Assembly: GCF_900188115.1 (NCBI RefSeq)
Contig: NZ_FZNW01000008.1
Location: 162,809-226,808 of the forward strand
Source of the DNA: Haloechinothrix alba
GTDB lineage: Bacteria > Actinomycetota > Actinomycetes > Mycobacteriales > Pseudonocardiaceae
DNA length: 64,000 bases
Direction: 5' to 3'
The position numbers were made by a program, and so were the translations under genes. Below, in pieces: positions 42,143-52,141 of the stretch. The notes under the pieces were generated by a model. That model did no database searches and was not told the origin of the DNA. It saw only the letters and a list, made by a program, of their open reading frames with translations. The stretch's first letter is position 1, and each line of letters begins with the position of its first letter.

Positions 42143-42838
42143 GTGACACACGGCACTGCGCGGCAACAGGAGGACAGGCGAGAGCTGAAGGTGCTCCTCG
42201 TCGACGACGACCCGATGGCCCGCACCGGGGTATCCATGATTCTGAACAGTGTCGACGACATCACGGTCGTCGACGAGGCTACCGACGGGGACCAAGCCGT
42301 AACGCTCGTACACCAGCACGCTCCGGACATCGTCCTCATGGACGTGCGGATGCCTCGAATGGACGGCATTCGCGCGACCGCGGAGGTGGTTGCCGCACCG
42401 CGATCGCCCAAGGTCATCGTTCTGACCACGTTCGACTTCGACCAGTACGCTTTCGACGCCCTCGCAGCAGGCGCCGCGGGCTTCCTGCTCAAGGAAGAGT
42501 CGCCGCAGGACATCATCAACGCCGTCCGGGTCGTTGCCAGGGGTGATGCCATGCTTTCCCCGCGCATGACGAAGAGCCTCATCGCGCACTTCGCTTTGGG
42601 CGCCGCGAACGCGAATCGCGCACGAGCCCGCGAAGGACTGGGCGCGCTCACCGAGCGAGAACGCGAGATCGTCACCGCTGTCGCCCAGGGCAAGTCCAAC
42701 GCCCACATCGGCAACGAACTTCATCTCAGCGAGGCGACCGTGAAAACCCACATCACCCGCTGCTTCCACAAACTCGATGTGGGCAACCGGGTGCAACTGA
42801 CGATCTTCGCCTACGAAGCCGGCCTGGTCACACCGTGA
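42143..42838 (+). CDS. NarL/LuxR-type response regulator
   Basis: 231 residues: a receiver domain with the acidic pair VLLVDDDP, phospho-Asp in IVLMDVRMP and the conserved Lys in GFLLKEES; a C-terminal LuxR HTH LTEREREIVTAVAQGKSNAH then IGNELHLSEATVKTHITRCF. GTG at 42143 follows TACCAT (42131-42136) by six bases, again leaderless-like. It receives phosphate from the kinase upstream. Confidence 0.92.
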   Translation: MTHGTARQQEDRRELKVLLVDDDPMARTGVSMILNSVDDITVVDEATDGDQAVTLVHQHAPDIVLMDVRMPRMDGIRATAEVVAAPRSPKVIVLTTFDFDQYAFDALAAGAAGFLLKEESPQDIINAVRVVARGDAMLSPRMTKSLIAHFALGAANANRARAREGLGALTEREREIVTAVAQGKSNAHIGNELHLSEATVKTHITRCFHKLDVGNRVQLTIFAYEAGLVTP

Positions 42839-42916
42839 CGGACCGGCCGGATCACCAGCGTCGGTAGGACGACAGCCGAATCCCGACCGCCAGCCGTGCA
42901 GGAGTACGTTCGGCGT

Positions 42917-45532
42917 ATGACCGAAGCAAACCTCACGGAGTACCCGGAACCGGCAGGCTCCGTCATCGAGGTGCTTGCTCAGCACGGGTCGCTGGCCGAT
43001 GAGGAGCTCATCGCCGAGCTGGCACAGCGCGGCATCACGATCGAGGACCCGGGCCGGGTCGTCACGGAATCAGCAGACAACGTGCCGGTGGTGCCGCTGG
43101 TCGACGGTCGATGGGCTTGGCTGCCCAGCCTGTTGGATGGTCGGATACTCACGCGCCGCCTTACCGGCAACGAGATCAGCCACGACCTACTGCACACGAA
43201 CCCGGACCTCGATCCCCTGTCCTACCTGCTGGAGCTACCGTGCTACCAGCGGCTGACGGACGGTTCGCGAATCATCGAGGTGCTGCCGGGGATCAACGAC
43301 GGGGTGCTGGCCGAGCGCGACATCTCGTGGGACGCCATAGGTGAGTACGGTAGCTTCCTGCTTCCGGCAGGAACACTGCACGCGATGGACGTCTACGAAG
43401 GGGACCTCGTAGGGCTGCGTGTGACGCCGGAGGGACTGCGGCTGGAATCCGTCACCGAGCCGCAGGAGACGGCCGATGCGGCAGACTCGCTCGGTCAACG
43501 GCTCCGCGCTCTGCTGCCCGACGACCCGGAACAACCCGTGGAGATCCATGGCGCCATCTGGACGGCCTGCGCCGACGATCCCGAGCTGTTCACGCAGGCA
43601 ATGGCGCCGCTCGGTGCGCTTGTGGGCTCGCTCGGGTTCTCGTGCGACGGTGAGTGGCTCGCAGCCGAAGGCTTCGACTTCGCTCACTGGCGAACCGAGA
43701 CTCAAGGCCGCAGCATCGCCCGGCGTTACGACCTGACTGACGAAGAGGCCCTCGCCGTACAGGTAGCCGTCACACTCCACCGACGGTGCGCCGCACTGCT
43801 GGCCGCCGCCTCTACCGGAAGCGATGAGGAAGCCGGCGCCGCCGAGCCCGCCGGTGCTTCCAGGTCGGGCGAGTTCGCTGCTCCGATCGAGGATGACGAC
43901 GGCGAGGTCATCCGGGCGGCTGCGGCGGCACTGGCCGAACCGGCCGTAGCCGACGCTGTGCTGCGCGAGGCCACCGGAATGGACAAAAGTGAGGCGGCGG
44001 CACTGGGGCTGTTCGCCGAGACGGTCGAGCCGCTCGCCCCTCGCGAGGCTCGCCCCGCACTACGGTGGTTGCGCGCGAAGGCGTTCGAGCTGCTCGACGA
44101 CGTGGAACAGGCCGAGCGTACCCTGGAGTCGGCAGGAACCCTCGATCCGGAGTGGCCGCTGACACTGGTGGATCTCGCCCGCTACGCGGGCGACCGCGGG
44201 GAGGCTACTCGCGGCATCAACCTGCTGAGGCGAGCAGACATGCCACCCGACTTCCCACTGCGGGAGGTGCTCGAGCGTTTCCAGCCGACCCAGCGAACCG
44301 ACCTGGGACGCAATGACCCGTGCTGGTGCGGTTCCGGCCGCAAGTACAAGAAGTGCCACCCGGACGGGGAAACACCTGGTCTTGAGGAACGGGCAGCGTG
44401 GCTGTACGAGAAGGCCGCCATGTTCCTCTCCGACAGCACCTGGACATCCCAGCTGATCACTGCCGCGGCCGAGCGATCCACCTACGACGACTCCGAGGAT
44501 GCACTGTTCACCGCGATGAATGACCCGCTGGTCACGGATGCGGTGCTGTTCGAAGGTGGCGCGTTCTCCCACTTCCTCGCCACACGCGGCGCACTACTGC
44601 CGGATGACGAACAGCTGCTGGCCGAACAGTGGCTACTGGTGGACCGGTCCCTGTTCGACATCGAGGACGTCCGACCGGGCGAGTGTGTCATTGTCCGCGA
44701 CTTGCGCACCGGGGACGTCCACCAGGTGCGTGAGCAGACAGCCAGCCGGCAGCTGCGACGTGGCGACCTGGTGTGCACTCGCGTCGTCCCAGCGGGCGAG
44801 ACCGCGCAGTTCTTCGGCGGCATCGAGCCCGTAGCTCTGCACCAACGCGACGACCTACTCGAGTTGCTCGACTCCGGTCCGGAGGCCGATGAGCTGGTCG
44901 CTTTTCTCACCAGCCGCTTCGCACCTCCGGCGCTCACGAACACCGAAGGCGACCCGCTTGTTGTCTGCGAGGCCACGCTCCGAGTGAGCGATCCCGCGGC
45001 GCTGTCCGGCACCCTGGATGCCACATATGACCGGAGCGACGGCCCCGATGACGGCGACGGGGCCGAGTGGTTCGAGCACGTAACTGCGCACGGCATGCAA
45101 CAGGTCCGTACGTTCCTGCGCTTGCGGGAAGGCGAACTCTCCGTCAGCACCAACAGCGAGAGACGTCTCGACCGCGTGATCACCATGCTTCGCTCACTTG
45201 ACCCGGATCTCCGGGTGACGAACGAGTCGAGGCAACCCATACGCGACACCCGCCAAGCCTCCGAGTACGCAGCGAACCACCACATCGGTGACCAATCACT
45301 CGACCATGCCGATCCCGAGGTCGCCGCGACGCTGCACGAGGTTATCCGGGATTACGAGCGAACATGGCTCGACGAACCGCTGCCCGCTCTCGCCGGGCTC
45401 ACCCCACGCCAAGCCGCCGATGACCCGACCCGCCGGGACGACCTGCTGCGGTTGCTCGACTCGTTCCCGGTCGATGACGACAATCCCGGAGCTATGAACC
45501 CCGACCGGCTACGCGCTGACCTGGACCTCTGA
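42917..45532 (+). CDS. Large SEC-C motif protein of unknown function
   Basis: 871 residues. A central zinc-binding SEC-C motif GRNDPCWCGSGRKYKKCH (about residue 470), which in SecA binds SecB and ribosomes. The N-terminal half (EYPEPAGSVIEVLAQHGSLA ...) and the C-terminal half (AEFLT-like strands, then MTRRDDLLRLLDSFPVDD) do not show a recognisable enzyme motif; a MYND/YecA-like layout is possible. ATG at 42917 follows TACGTT (42905-42910) by six bases and lies 78 bases after the response regulator. I do not know its function; the SEC-C suggests binding to nucleic acid, ribosome or chaperone partners. Confidence 0.72.
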   Translation: MTEANLTEYPEPAGSVIEVLAQHGSLADEELIAELAQRGITIEDPGRVVTESADNVPVVPLVDGRWAWLPSLLDGRILTRRLTGNEISHDLLHTNPDLDPLSYLLELPCYQRLTDGSRIIEVLPGINDGVLAERDISWDAIGEYGSFLLPAGTLHAMDVYEGDLVGLRVTPEGLRLESVTEPQETADAADSLGQRLRALLPDDPEQPVEIHGAIWTACADDPELFTQAMAPLGALVGSLGFSCDGEWLAAEGFDFAHWRTETQGRSIARRYDLTDEEALAVQVAVTLHRRCAALLAAASTGSDEEAGAAEPAGASRSGEFAAPIEDDDGEVIRAAAAALAEPAVADAVLREATGMDKSEAAALGLFAETVEPLAPREARPALRWLRAKAFELLDDVEQAERTLESAGTLDPEWPLTLVDLARYAGDRGEATRGINLLRRADMPPDFPLREVLERFQPTQRTDLGRNDPCWCGSGRKYKKCHPDGETPGLEERAAWLYEKAAMFLSDSTWTSQLITAAAERSTYDDSEDALFTAMNDPLVTDAVLFEGGAFSHFLATRGALLPDDEQLLAEQWLLVDRSLFDIEDVRPGECVIVRDLRTGDVHQVREQTASRQLRRGDLVCTRVVPAGETAQFFGGIEPVALHQRDDLLELLDSGPEADELVAFLTSRFAPPALTNTEGDPLVVCEATLRVSDPAALSGTLDATYDRSDGPDDGDGAEWFEHVTAHGMQQVRTFLRLREGELSVSTNSERRLDRVITMLRSLDPDLRVTNESRQPIRDTRQASEYAANHHIGDQSLDHADPEVAATLHEVIRDYERTWLDEPLPALAGLTPRQAADDPTRRDDLLRLLDSFPVDDDNPGAMNPDRLRADLDL

Positions 45533-45546
45533 TAACGGCCCGAAGC

Positions 45547-45996
45547 TCACGGCGCCAGCCGCCCTCGTCGTACCGCGAACTGCTCGCTTGTTGCTGTTCG
45601 AGCCACCGCCCAGTCCGCGAACCATGCAGATACCCCAGGCCTGCCACCAGCGCGGTCGATGGTGCCCAAGGAATCCGTCCACGCAGGTTCGTGCGGAAAC
45701 TCGTCGTGGTAGTCCTTCGGTGCCTGGTAATTCCCCGTCGGGTCGGCGACGTCCTCGAAGGTGCCAGCCAGCGCGGTCACGTCCTCGACGCCGCGGCGCG
45801 CTTCGGTGACGTCATGCTCGGGGTAGGTCGCGTCCAGGCGCTCCGCGCTCGCGTTGTCCGTCGGTCTGTAGTAGCGAGCAGCGTCGATCAGCGCTTCCGG
45901 CGTCGGCGCGGCCGTGGGGGCAGCCAGCCTGCCCAGGAAGTCCTCGACCTGCTTGCTCAACGACGCCACCGCGTCCGGTTCCACGGAGAAACCCAC
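45547..45996 (-). CDS. Hypothetical 149-residue protein, ESX/WXG-like N-terminus
   Basis: It starts MGFSVEPDAVASLSKQVEDF, an amphipathic helical start of the kind seen in proteins near type VII secretion substrates. A block IDAARYYRPTDNASAERLDA and a C-terminal helix SAWFADWAVARTATSEQFAV follow. No WXG motif or ESX gene is visible nearby. It converges on the SEC-C gene with 14 bases between the stops. Function unknown. Confidence 0.6.
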   Translation of the reverse strand: MGFSVEPDAVASLSKQVEDFLGRLAAPTAAPTPEALIDAARYYRPTDNASAERLDATYPEHDVTEARRGVEDVTALAGTFEDVADPTGNYQAPKDYHDEFPHEPAWTDSLGTIDRAGGRPGVSAWFADWAVARTATSEQFAVRRGRLAP

Positions 45997-46117
45997 AACT
46001 ACCCCTCAGACTGGTCGACCTCCAGCGAGGCGAGATGCTACCAGCCCGCAGAGTGCGGCTTGATGATCGCGAGGTGCGCAGGCCGCTGCCCTACTGGCCA
46101 ACATGGACTGGTCAGGG

Positions 46118-46154
46118 GCCCGACACGCGGTGCCCGCACGCCAGACACGCGTGG
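46118..46154 (-). repeat. Dispersed 3' intergenic repeat, copy A
   Basis: On the minus strand it contains CGCGTGTCGGGC and a degenerate second unit CGCGTGTCTGGC joined by GTGCGGGCAC. It ends one base before the MFS stop codon. Related copies are at 49239, 55061 and 62126. Confidence 0.6.
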
Positions 46155-47324
46155 TCACTCGTGCGCGGGGGTCGCCCGCCGTACAGCTGACAACGTCCAC
46201 GCCGTGGCGAGCCACGCAAGCACGCCCACCACGCTCAGCGCGGCAGCGACCGGGCGGTAGCCGGTGTTACCTGCCAGCCAGGCCGCCGCGACCGGCCCGG
46301 TCAACCCCACGACGCCCCAGCCGCTGAACACGATGCCGTACGCCGTGCCGAATCGGGCCGGTGGTACCGCTGACGCTGTCGTCAAGGGGGTCAGCACGGA
46401 CAGCGCACCGTACTGGGCGCCGAGCACCAGCAACGCGGCCAGCGACAGCCACGGGTGGTGGGACAACGCCAGCACGAGACACGCACCGACCAGGGCGGCG
46501 GCTGTGGCGTGCAGGGCGCGGGTCGTCCCGACCCGGTCGCAGGCAGGGCCCGCGACCAGCCGCCCGACGAAGTTGCCCGCGTTGAGCAGGGCGACGGCAA
46601 TCGCGGCGAGTTCCGGACCTCCCGCGAATCGGCCGGCATGGGCGAAGGCGACGAGTGCGGGGGCGCACCCGAGGGCGAACAGCGCCCACAGCGCGGGTAT
46701 CGCCGCTTGGTGCCGGACAGCGGGACCGCTCGCCTCCGGCGCGGTGCGCGCGTCTGGTGTCGAACCCGGTAGCAGGACCGCGGCAAGGATCAACGTGACA
46801 CCGAGCACGGCTGCCAGCGCGGCGAACGTTCCCGCACGGCCGACCATGACGAGCAACCGGTCGGCCACCGGGGCCAGCACGACGGCACCGGCAGCGTAGG
46901 CGCTGACCACCAGTGCGACCGCCATTCCTCGCCTGGTCGGGACGGTCGTGGCCACCCGCACGGCCGTGGCATACCCCGTCCCCGTGGCCGCGCCGAGCAG
47001 TACCCCGAACCCGAGGACCAGGACCGGCACCGACGAGGCGGCGGCGCTGACCGCGAGGCCCGCGACGACACCGGCTGCGCTCAGCAGCGCGAGCCCGCGG
47101 GGTGCGACGCGGTCGGCGATGCGGCCTCCCGCGAGCACGCCCACGGTGAACAAGGCCAGCCCCACCGCGATCACCACGCTCAGCGCCGTGTCGGAGGCGC
47201 CGAGCTCCGCTGCCAGCCGGCTGGTGAAGGTGTCCCAGATGAACAGCGGGCTCACCGCGAGATCCAGCAGGACAGCTCCCGCCAGCGCACGCGCCTTCCC
47301 ACTCCGGCTCATCCGCTCATGCAT
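46155..47324 (-). CDS. Major facilitator superfamily transporter
   Basis: 389 residues, twelve predicted membrane helices, with the MFS loop signature GGRIADRVAPRGLALLSAAG between helices 2 and 3 and its echo GRLVAGPACDRVGTTRAL in the second half. It resembles oxalate/formate-antiporter-like members. ATG at 47324 or 47312 are both possible and neither has a strong ribosome site. The substrate is unknown. A dispersed repeat follows the stop directly. Confidence 0.86.
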   Translation of the reverse strand: MHERMSRSGKARALAGAVLLDLAVSPLFIWDTFTSRLAAELGASDTALSVVIAVGLALFTVGVLAGGRIADRVAPRGLALLSAAGVVAGLAVSAAASSVPVLVLGFGVLLGAATGTGYATAVRVATTVPTRRGMAVALVVSAYAAGAVVLAPVADRLLVMVGRAGTFAALAAVLGVTLILAAVLLPGSTPDARTAPEASGPAVRHQAAIPALWALFALGCAPALVAFAHAGRFAGGPELAAIAVALLNAGNFVGRLVAGPACDRVGTTRALHATAAALVGACLVLALSHHPWLSLAALLVLGAQYGALSVLTPLTTASAVPPARFGTAYGIVFSGWGVVGLTGPVAAAWLAGNTGYRPVAAALSVVGVLAWLATAWTLSAVRRATPAHE

Positions 47325-47538
47325 ACCGCACGTCCAGGGCCGGAGGCCACATGCCCAGGGATTGGGCAGGCGCCGCTGGACGGCGCCCCAGGAGAACTCG
47401 GATCGCGGCCAGCGCTTCACCGGGGTGCGGGCACCACGAGTCACCCGCTACTACCCGACGGGCACGGCTCCGGGGTCGACATCAGCCGGACTCCACTCAC
47501 CCGCACGCGGTCGGGTTCGCCCCTACCTGTCGCGGCCG

Positions 47539-47835
47539 TCAGCCGCCGGCCATCGCACCCACCACGAGGAACGGCTCGTCGCCGGAGACGACCGGTTCCG
47601 GCAACGGGGCGTCGGCCGGCTCGTGCGAGAGGTCCTGCTCACACGCGAAGAACCGCACGTAGGCACGGCGCTTGCCGGTCTCGTGGTCGCGCAGGGTGCC
47701 GCGCAGCGCCGGGAAACGCGCCTCGAGGGCGTCGATGACCGTGCGCTGGCTGGCCTGGCCGTCGAATTCGAGCCTGACCTCCCCGTCGATGCGCGCGAGC
47801 GTGCGCAGCTGGGTCGGCAGTACAACGCGGATCAT
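47539..47835 (-). CDS. MoaD/ThiS-like beta-grasp protein ending in Gly-Gly
   Basis: 98 residues: [40 protein letters not shown], and the C-terminal AMAGG directly before the stop. A terminal Gly-Gly is what sulfur-carrier proteins need for adenylation and thiocarboxylation. ATG overlaps the BNR gene stop as ATGA, so the two are made together. No MoeB/ThiF or molybdopterin gene is adjacent, so it probably serves another system, or uses a shared E1-like enzyme. Its close tie to a BNR protein recurs in actinobacteria (from memory) but is unexplained. Confidence 0.85.
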   Translation of the reverse strand: MIRVVLPTQLRTLARIDGEVRLEFDGQASQRTVIDALEARFPALRGTLRDHETGKRRAYVRFFACEQDLSHEPADAPLPEPVVSGDEPFLVVGAMAGG

Positions 47836-48947
47836 GGCAGCGTCTGCACCTCCACGGACAACACGGGCGGCAGGTCCCGCACGATCGGTTCCCAGCTGTC
47901 CCCGGCGTCGGCAGAGGCGTACACCTGGCCACCGGTGGTGCCGAAGTACACCCCGCACTCGTCGAGGTCATCGACGGCCATCGCGTCCCGCAGCACGTTC
48001 ACGTACGCGTGCTGCTGCGGCAGGCCGGTGGTCAGCGCCTCCCACTCGTAGCCGCCGGTGCGGCTGCGGTAGACGCGCAGTTTGCCTTCCGGCGGGTAGT
48101 GCTCGGCGTCGCTCTTGATCGGCACTACGTAGATCGTGTCCGGTTCGTGGCTGTGCACGGCGATGGGGAAGCCGAAGTCACTCGGCAGGTCACCGCTGAT
48201 CTCGTACCAGGAGTCCCCGGCGTCGTCGCTGCGCATGACGTCCCAGTGCTTCTGCATGAACAGCACATCCGGGCGTGACGGGTGTGTCGCTATGCGGTGC
48301 ACGCAGTGCCCGACCTCGGCTTCGGGGGCGGGAATGCCTCCCGACTGCAAGCCCTTGTTGATCGGCTGCCATGTCTCGCCGGTGTCGTCGGTGCGGAACA
48401 CCCCGGCAGCGGAGATCGCGATGGTCAACCGTTCCGCCTTCGTCGGGTGCTGCACGATCGTGTGCAGGCACAGCCCGCCCGCCCCTGGTTGCCAGGACGA
48501 GCCCGAACCGTGCTCCCGCAGCCCACGCAGCTCGTGCCACGACGCGCCGCCGTCGACCGACCGGAACAGCGCGGCGTCCTGCACGCCCGCGTACACGGTG
48601 TCCGGGTCCGTCAGCGACGGCTCAAGGTGCCAGACACGGGTGAACTCCCACGGGCGATCCGTACCGTCGTACCACTGGTGCGTGCCGGGCACCCCCGCAT
48701 AGCTGAACTCGTTCCCCACTGTCTCCCAGCTCGCGCCGCCGTCGTCCGAGCGCTGGATCACCTGCCCGAACCAGTCCATGGACTGCGAGACGTACAGCCG
48801 GTCCGGATCGGCGGGTGAGCCTGCCACGTGGTAGATCTCCCAGCCGCCGAAGAACGGGCCGTCGACCTGCCATCGATCGCGTCTGCCATCCGAGGTAAGC
48901 ACGAACGCTCCCTTGCGCGTGCCTACCAGTACACGTACCGAGCTCAT
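47832..48947 (-). CDS. BNR/sialidase-like beta-propeller protein
   Basis: 371 residues with several Asp-box repeats S-x-D-x-G-x-x-[45 protein letters not shown], and [12 protein letters not shown]. No signal peptide is seen, so it is a cytosolic propeller rather than a secreted sialidase. ATG at 48947 has GGAAGGAG five bases upstream. It is first in a two-gene operon with the MoaD-like gene (ATGA overlap). Function unknown. Confidence 0.87.
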   Translation of the reverse strand: MSSVRVLVGTRKGAFVLTSDGRRDRWQVDGPFFGGWEIYHVAGSPADPDRLYVSQSMDWFGQVIQRSDDGGASWETVGNEFSYAGVPGTHQWYDGTDRPWEFTRVWHLEPSLTDPDTVYAGVQDAALFRSVDGGASWHELRGLREHGSGSSWQPGAGGLCLHTIVQHPTKAERLTIAISAAGVFRTDDTGETWQPINKGLQSGGIPAPEAEVGHCVHRIATHPSRPDVLFMQKHWDVMRSDDAGDSWYEISGDLPSDFGFPIAVHSHEPDTIYVVPIKSDAEHYPPEGKLRVYRSRTGGYEWEALTTGLPQQHAYVNVLRDAMAVDDLDECGVYFGTTGGQVYASADAGDSWEPIVRDLPPVLSVEVQTLP

Positions 48948-49238
48948 GTGCGCTCCTTCCATTCCTGAACAGGTGGCCTCGCAGTGTTGACTGCCGCCAC
49001 GCACAGAACTCATCGCACCCGGGACGGACCCGTTTCAGAAACCACCGCAGCGACGACGCCCCCGTTTGCTGTTCCCTCCCGCCCGGCGGATCGCGCCACC
49101 CGGCAGCGGCGGGCCCGATCGACGCCGCACGCACCTGTCGATGCATCGTTCGCCCGGATCGGCTCAGGCAGCGACGCCACCAGCGGTTCGGCCCGCACGT
49201 ACGACTCTCTGCCGCATCAGTCGCAGAGTGCCGTGGCA

Positions 49239-49270
49239 GCCGACACGGGGTGACAAGAGGCCCGACACGG
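49239..49270 (-). repeat. Dispersed 3' intergenic repeat, copy B
   Basis: Minus strand reads CCGTGTCGGGC then TCACCCCGTGTCGGC, two units about 22 bases apart. It starts 18 bases after the ilvD stop and partly forms its terminator. Confidence 0.6.
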
Positions 49271-49278
49271 CTCGGGCC
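49259..49278 (-). terminator. ilvD terminator hairpin
   Basis: GGCCCGA, loop CACGGC, TCGGGCC: perfect 7-bp stem, ten bases downstream of the ilvD stop codon. Confidence 0.55.
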
Positions 49279-49287
49279 GGGGCGTGG

Positions 49288-50997
49288 TCAGCCGCACGTC
49301 GCTCCGTTGGCCGCTGAGGTGACCATGCGCGCGTACCTGCCGAGGACACCGCGAGCGGTCCCGGACCCGCGTGGCGTGTGGCGCTCCTTCCGCCGCGCCA
49401 GCTCCTCGCCGTCGACGAGCAGGTCGAGGCTGCCACTGTGCAGGTCGAGGCGAACCCGGTCGCCGTCCTGCGCCAGGGCGATGGGACCGGTGTCGGCGGC
49501 CTCGGGCGCGATGTGTCCCACGCACAGGCCGGTGGTGCCGCCGGAGAACCGCCCATCGGTGAGCAGCAGGACATCCTTGCCGAGGCCGGCCCCCTTGATG
49601 GCGCCGGTGATCGCCAGCATCTCCCGCATGCCCGGTCCGCCTCTCGGCCCTTCGTAGCGGATGACGACGACGTCGCCCGCGGAGATGGTTCCGGCGGCGA
49701 ACGCGTCCATCGCGGCGCTTTCCCCGTCGAACACCCGCGCGGGTCCGGAGAACTCGGTACCTTCGTATCCGGCCGATTTCACCACCGCCCCGTCCGGAGC
49801 CAGCGATCCGTTCAGCACAGTGATACCGCCGGTGGGATGGATGGGGTCGTCCGGCGGGCGCAGCACGGTGCCGTCGGGACACGGCGGATCGATCTCGGCG
49901 AGGTTCTCCGCGAGCGTGCGACCGGTCACCGTCAGCGCATCACCGTGCACGAGGCCTGCGTCCAGCAGCGCCTTCATCACCACCGGGATCCCGCCAACCC
50001 GGTCGACGTCGACCATGACGTGCCTGCCGAACGGCCGGACATCGGCCAGGTGCGGCACGCGGGCATTGATCCGCGCGAAGTCATCCAGCGACAGCTCGAC
50101 CTCGGCTTCACGGGCGATCGCGAGCAGGTGCAGGACAGCGTTCGTCGACCCCCCGAGCGCCATCACCACAGCGACGGCGTTCTCGAACGCTTCCCGGGTC
50201 AGGATGTCCCTTGCCGTGATGTCCCTGGCGAGGAGCTCGACAACGGCCCTGCCGGCTTCACGCGCATGTACCGAGCGACGCCGGTCCGTCGCCGGTGGTG
50301 CGGCGCTGCCCGGCAGTGACATACCCAGCGCCTCGCCCACGCCGGCCATGGTGTTGGCGGAGTACATGCCGGCGCACGCGCCTTCGCTCGGGCAGTAGCC
50401 GCGTTCGATCGTCTCGACGTCGTCGCGCGGCATCAGGCCGCGTGAGCACGCCCCGACGGCTTCGAAGGCATCCACGATGGTGACCTGCCGTCGTGTGCCG
50501 TCCGATGTGGTGACCAGGCCCGGCAGCGCGGTGCCCGCGTAGCAGAACACGCTCGCCAGGTCCAGCCTCGCGGCGGCCATCAGCATCCCGGGAAGCGACT
50601 TGTCACAGCCTGCGAGCAGCACCGATCCGTCCATGCGCTCGGCTTCCATGACCGTCTCGACGCTGTCGGCGATCACCTCGCGGGACACCAACGAGAAGTG
50701 CATGCCGCGGTGCCCCATCGAGATACCGTCGCTGACGGAGATGGTTCCGAACTCCAGCGGGTATGCGCCCGCCGCGTGCACCCCGTCCTTCACAGCGCCT
50801 GCGAGCCGGTCGAGACTCAGGTTGCACGGCGTGATCTCGTTCCAGGACGATGCGACCCCGACCTGGAACTTGGCCAGGTCCGCGTCCCCGAGCCCGGCAG
50901 CCCGGAGCAGGCCACGCGCCGCAGTCTTGTCCAACCCTTCGGTCACCTCACCGCTGCGAGGCCGCACGGCAGGCGTGTCAGGAGTCGTCGGCGGCAT
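49288..50997 (-). CDS. ilvD: Dihydroxy-acid dehydratase (IlvD)
   Basis: 569 residues. Iron-sulfur dehydratase making 2-oxo-isovalerate and 2-oxo-3-methylvalerate in branched-chain amino-acid and pantothenate synthesis. Seen: cluster cysteines in [26 protein letters not shown] and GACSRGLMP, and [18 protein letters not shown] near 200. ATG at 50997 has GGAGGG four bases upstream, inside the end of the BASS transporter gene, which it overlaps by 20 bases. So the two are co-expressed. A sugar-acid dehydratase role is a lesser possibility. Confidence 0.92.
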   Translation of the reverse strand: MPPTTPDTPAVRPRSGEVTEGLDKTAARGLLRAAGLGDADLAKFQVGVASSWNEITPCNLSLDRLAGAVKDGVHAAGAYPLEFGTISVSDGISMGHRGMHFSLVSREVIADSVETVMEAERMDGSVLLAGCDKSLPGMLMAAARLDLASVFCYAGTALPGLVTTSDGTRRQVTIVDAFEAVGACSRGLMPRDDVETIERGYCPSEGACAGMYSANTMAGVGEALGMSLPGSAAPPATDRRRSVHAREAGRAVVELLARDITARDILTREAFENAVAVVMALGGSTNAVLHLLAIAREAEVELSLDDFARINARVPHLADVRPFGRHVMVDVDRVGGIPVVMKALLDAGLVHGDALTVTGRTLAENLAEIDPPCPDGTVLRPPDDPIHPTGGITVLNGSLAPDGAVVKSAGYEGTEFSGPARVFDGESAAMDAFAAGTISAGDVVVIRYEGPRGGPGMREMLAITGAIKGAGLGKDVLLLTDGRFSGGTTGLCVGHIAPEAADTGPIALAQDGDRVRLDLHSGSLDLLVDGEELARRKERHTPRGSGTARGVLGRYARMVTSAANGATCG

Positions 50998-52009
50998 GCG
51001 TCCCTCCAGAAGTCTCGCTCGGCTGTGGTGACTCCGTGCCAGCGTCGGCTACCGGCGCTACGGTTGGCTGTCCGGTGTCCGTGCCGGTGGGTTTGCGTGA
51101 CCAGTAGCTGGCAAGCAGGGGCCCGGTGACGTTGTGCCACACGGAGAACAGCGCTGCGGGCAACGCGGCAGGTGGACTGAAGTGCGCGGCGGCCAAAGCC
51201 GCTGCCAGCCCGGAGTTCTGCATGCCCACCTCGATACTGACCGCGCGCCTGCTGGCAACCGGAACCCGGCACACACGGGCGATCGCGTAGCCCAGCCCCA
51301 GGCCCACGGCATTGTGCAGCACCACCGCGATCACCAGCACAGCACCGACCGCCAGCAACGTCGACGCGCTGCCCGCGACCACCGCCATCACCACCGCAGT
51401 GATACCGGCGACCGAGACCAGCGGCAGAGCCTCCAGCACGTGTTCGATCAACCTCGGCACCACCATCCGCAGCAGCAACCCCAGTACCACCGGCGCGATC
51501 ACGATCTGCAGGATCGACACGAGCAGCGAACCGGCATCCACCGGCAGGAACTGCCCCGCGTAGGCCACCACCAGCAGTGGGGTCAGGACCGGCGCGAGCA
51601 GCGTCGACACCGTCGTCATGGCCACGGACAGCGCGGTGTCGCCCCGCGACAGGTACACCATCACGTTCGACGCCGTGCCACCGGGCGCCGCGCCCACCAG
51701 GACCATCCCGACCGCTAGTGCGCCCGAGAGGTTCAGCGCGTACGCCAGCGCGAGCCCGACAAGGGGCATCACCCCGTACTGGGCGACGATACCGAGCAGC
51801 AATGCCCACGGGCGCCTGGCGACCACCGCGAAATCGCGTGGGCGCAGCGTCATGCCCATCCCGAGCATGATCACACCCAGCAGCCAGGGCACCGCCACGA
51901 TCGCCCCGGCGAACGCGTCCGGAACGGCGAAGGCGAGTGCGCCTGCCACGAGCACGATCAGTACGAACCAGCGTCCGGTGAACTGGCTCAAGCGTTTCAC
52001 AGCATTCAT
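50978..52009 (-). CDS. BASS-family sodium symporter
   Basis: 343 residues, nine to ten membrane helices. The two sodium-site helices are [19 protein letters not shown] and, later, [18 protein letters not shown], as in bile-acid/organic-anion symporters including PanS (a 2-oxo-acid type carrier). It is the first gene of an operon with ilvD. The pairing with an enzyme whose products are 2-oxo acids suggests a 2-oxo-acid or pantothenate precursor substrate, by inference. The XRE/MmyB gene is divergent, and the repeat at 52086-52109 sits between. Confidence 0.88.
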   Translation of the reverse strand: MNAVKRLSQFTGRWFVLIVLVAGALAFAVPDAFAGAIVAVPWLLGVIMLGMGMTLRPRDFAVVARRPWALLLGIVAQYGVMPLVGLALAYALNLSGALAVGMVLVGAAPGGTASNVMVYLSRGDTALSVAMTTVSTLLAPVLTPLLVVAYAGQFLPVDAGSLLVSILQIVIAPVVLGLLLRMVVPRLIEHVLEALPLVSVAGITAVVMAVVAGSASTLLAVGAVLVIAVVLHNAVGLGLGYAIARVCRVPVASRRAVSIEVGMQNSGLAAALAAAHFSPPAALPAALFSVWHNVTGPLLASYWSRKPTGTDTGQPTVAPVADAGTESPQPSETSGGTHAADDS

Positions 52010-52085
52010 CGTGACGACCTCTCCTCGAGCGCGATCGGTGCGTGCAGGCTAACCACCGCGCGGGCACGATTCCCAGACGACTGTT

Positions 52086-52109
52086 GGTACTAGTACTCGC
52101 ACTAATACC
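52086..52109. promoter_or_regulatory. Operator-like inverted repeat between BASS-ilvD and XRE/MmyB genes
   Basis: GGTACTAGT (52086-52094), 6 bases, ACTAATACC (52101-52109): arms match in eight of nine positions. It lies 33 bases before the GTG of the XRE/MmyB gene, where its product would be expected to bind. Confidence 0.6.
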
Positions 52110-52141
52110 CTGATCGGATCGCGACGTTGTGGGAGGCACAC

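Larger units (their letters stand above)
48948..49287. other. 340-base gap between the BNR gene and ilvD
   Basis: No gene supported. It contains the BNR promoter side, the dispersed repeat (49239-49270) and the ilvD terminator hairpin (49259-49278). Confidence 0.55.
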
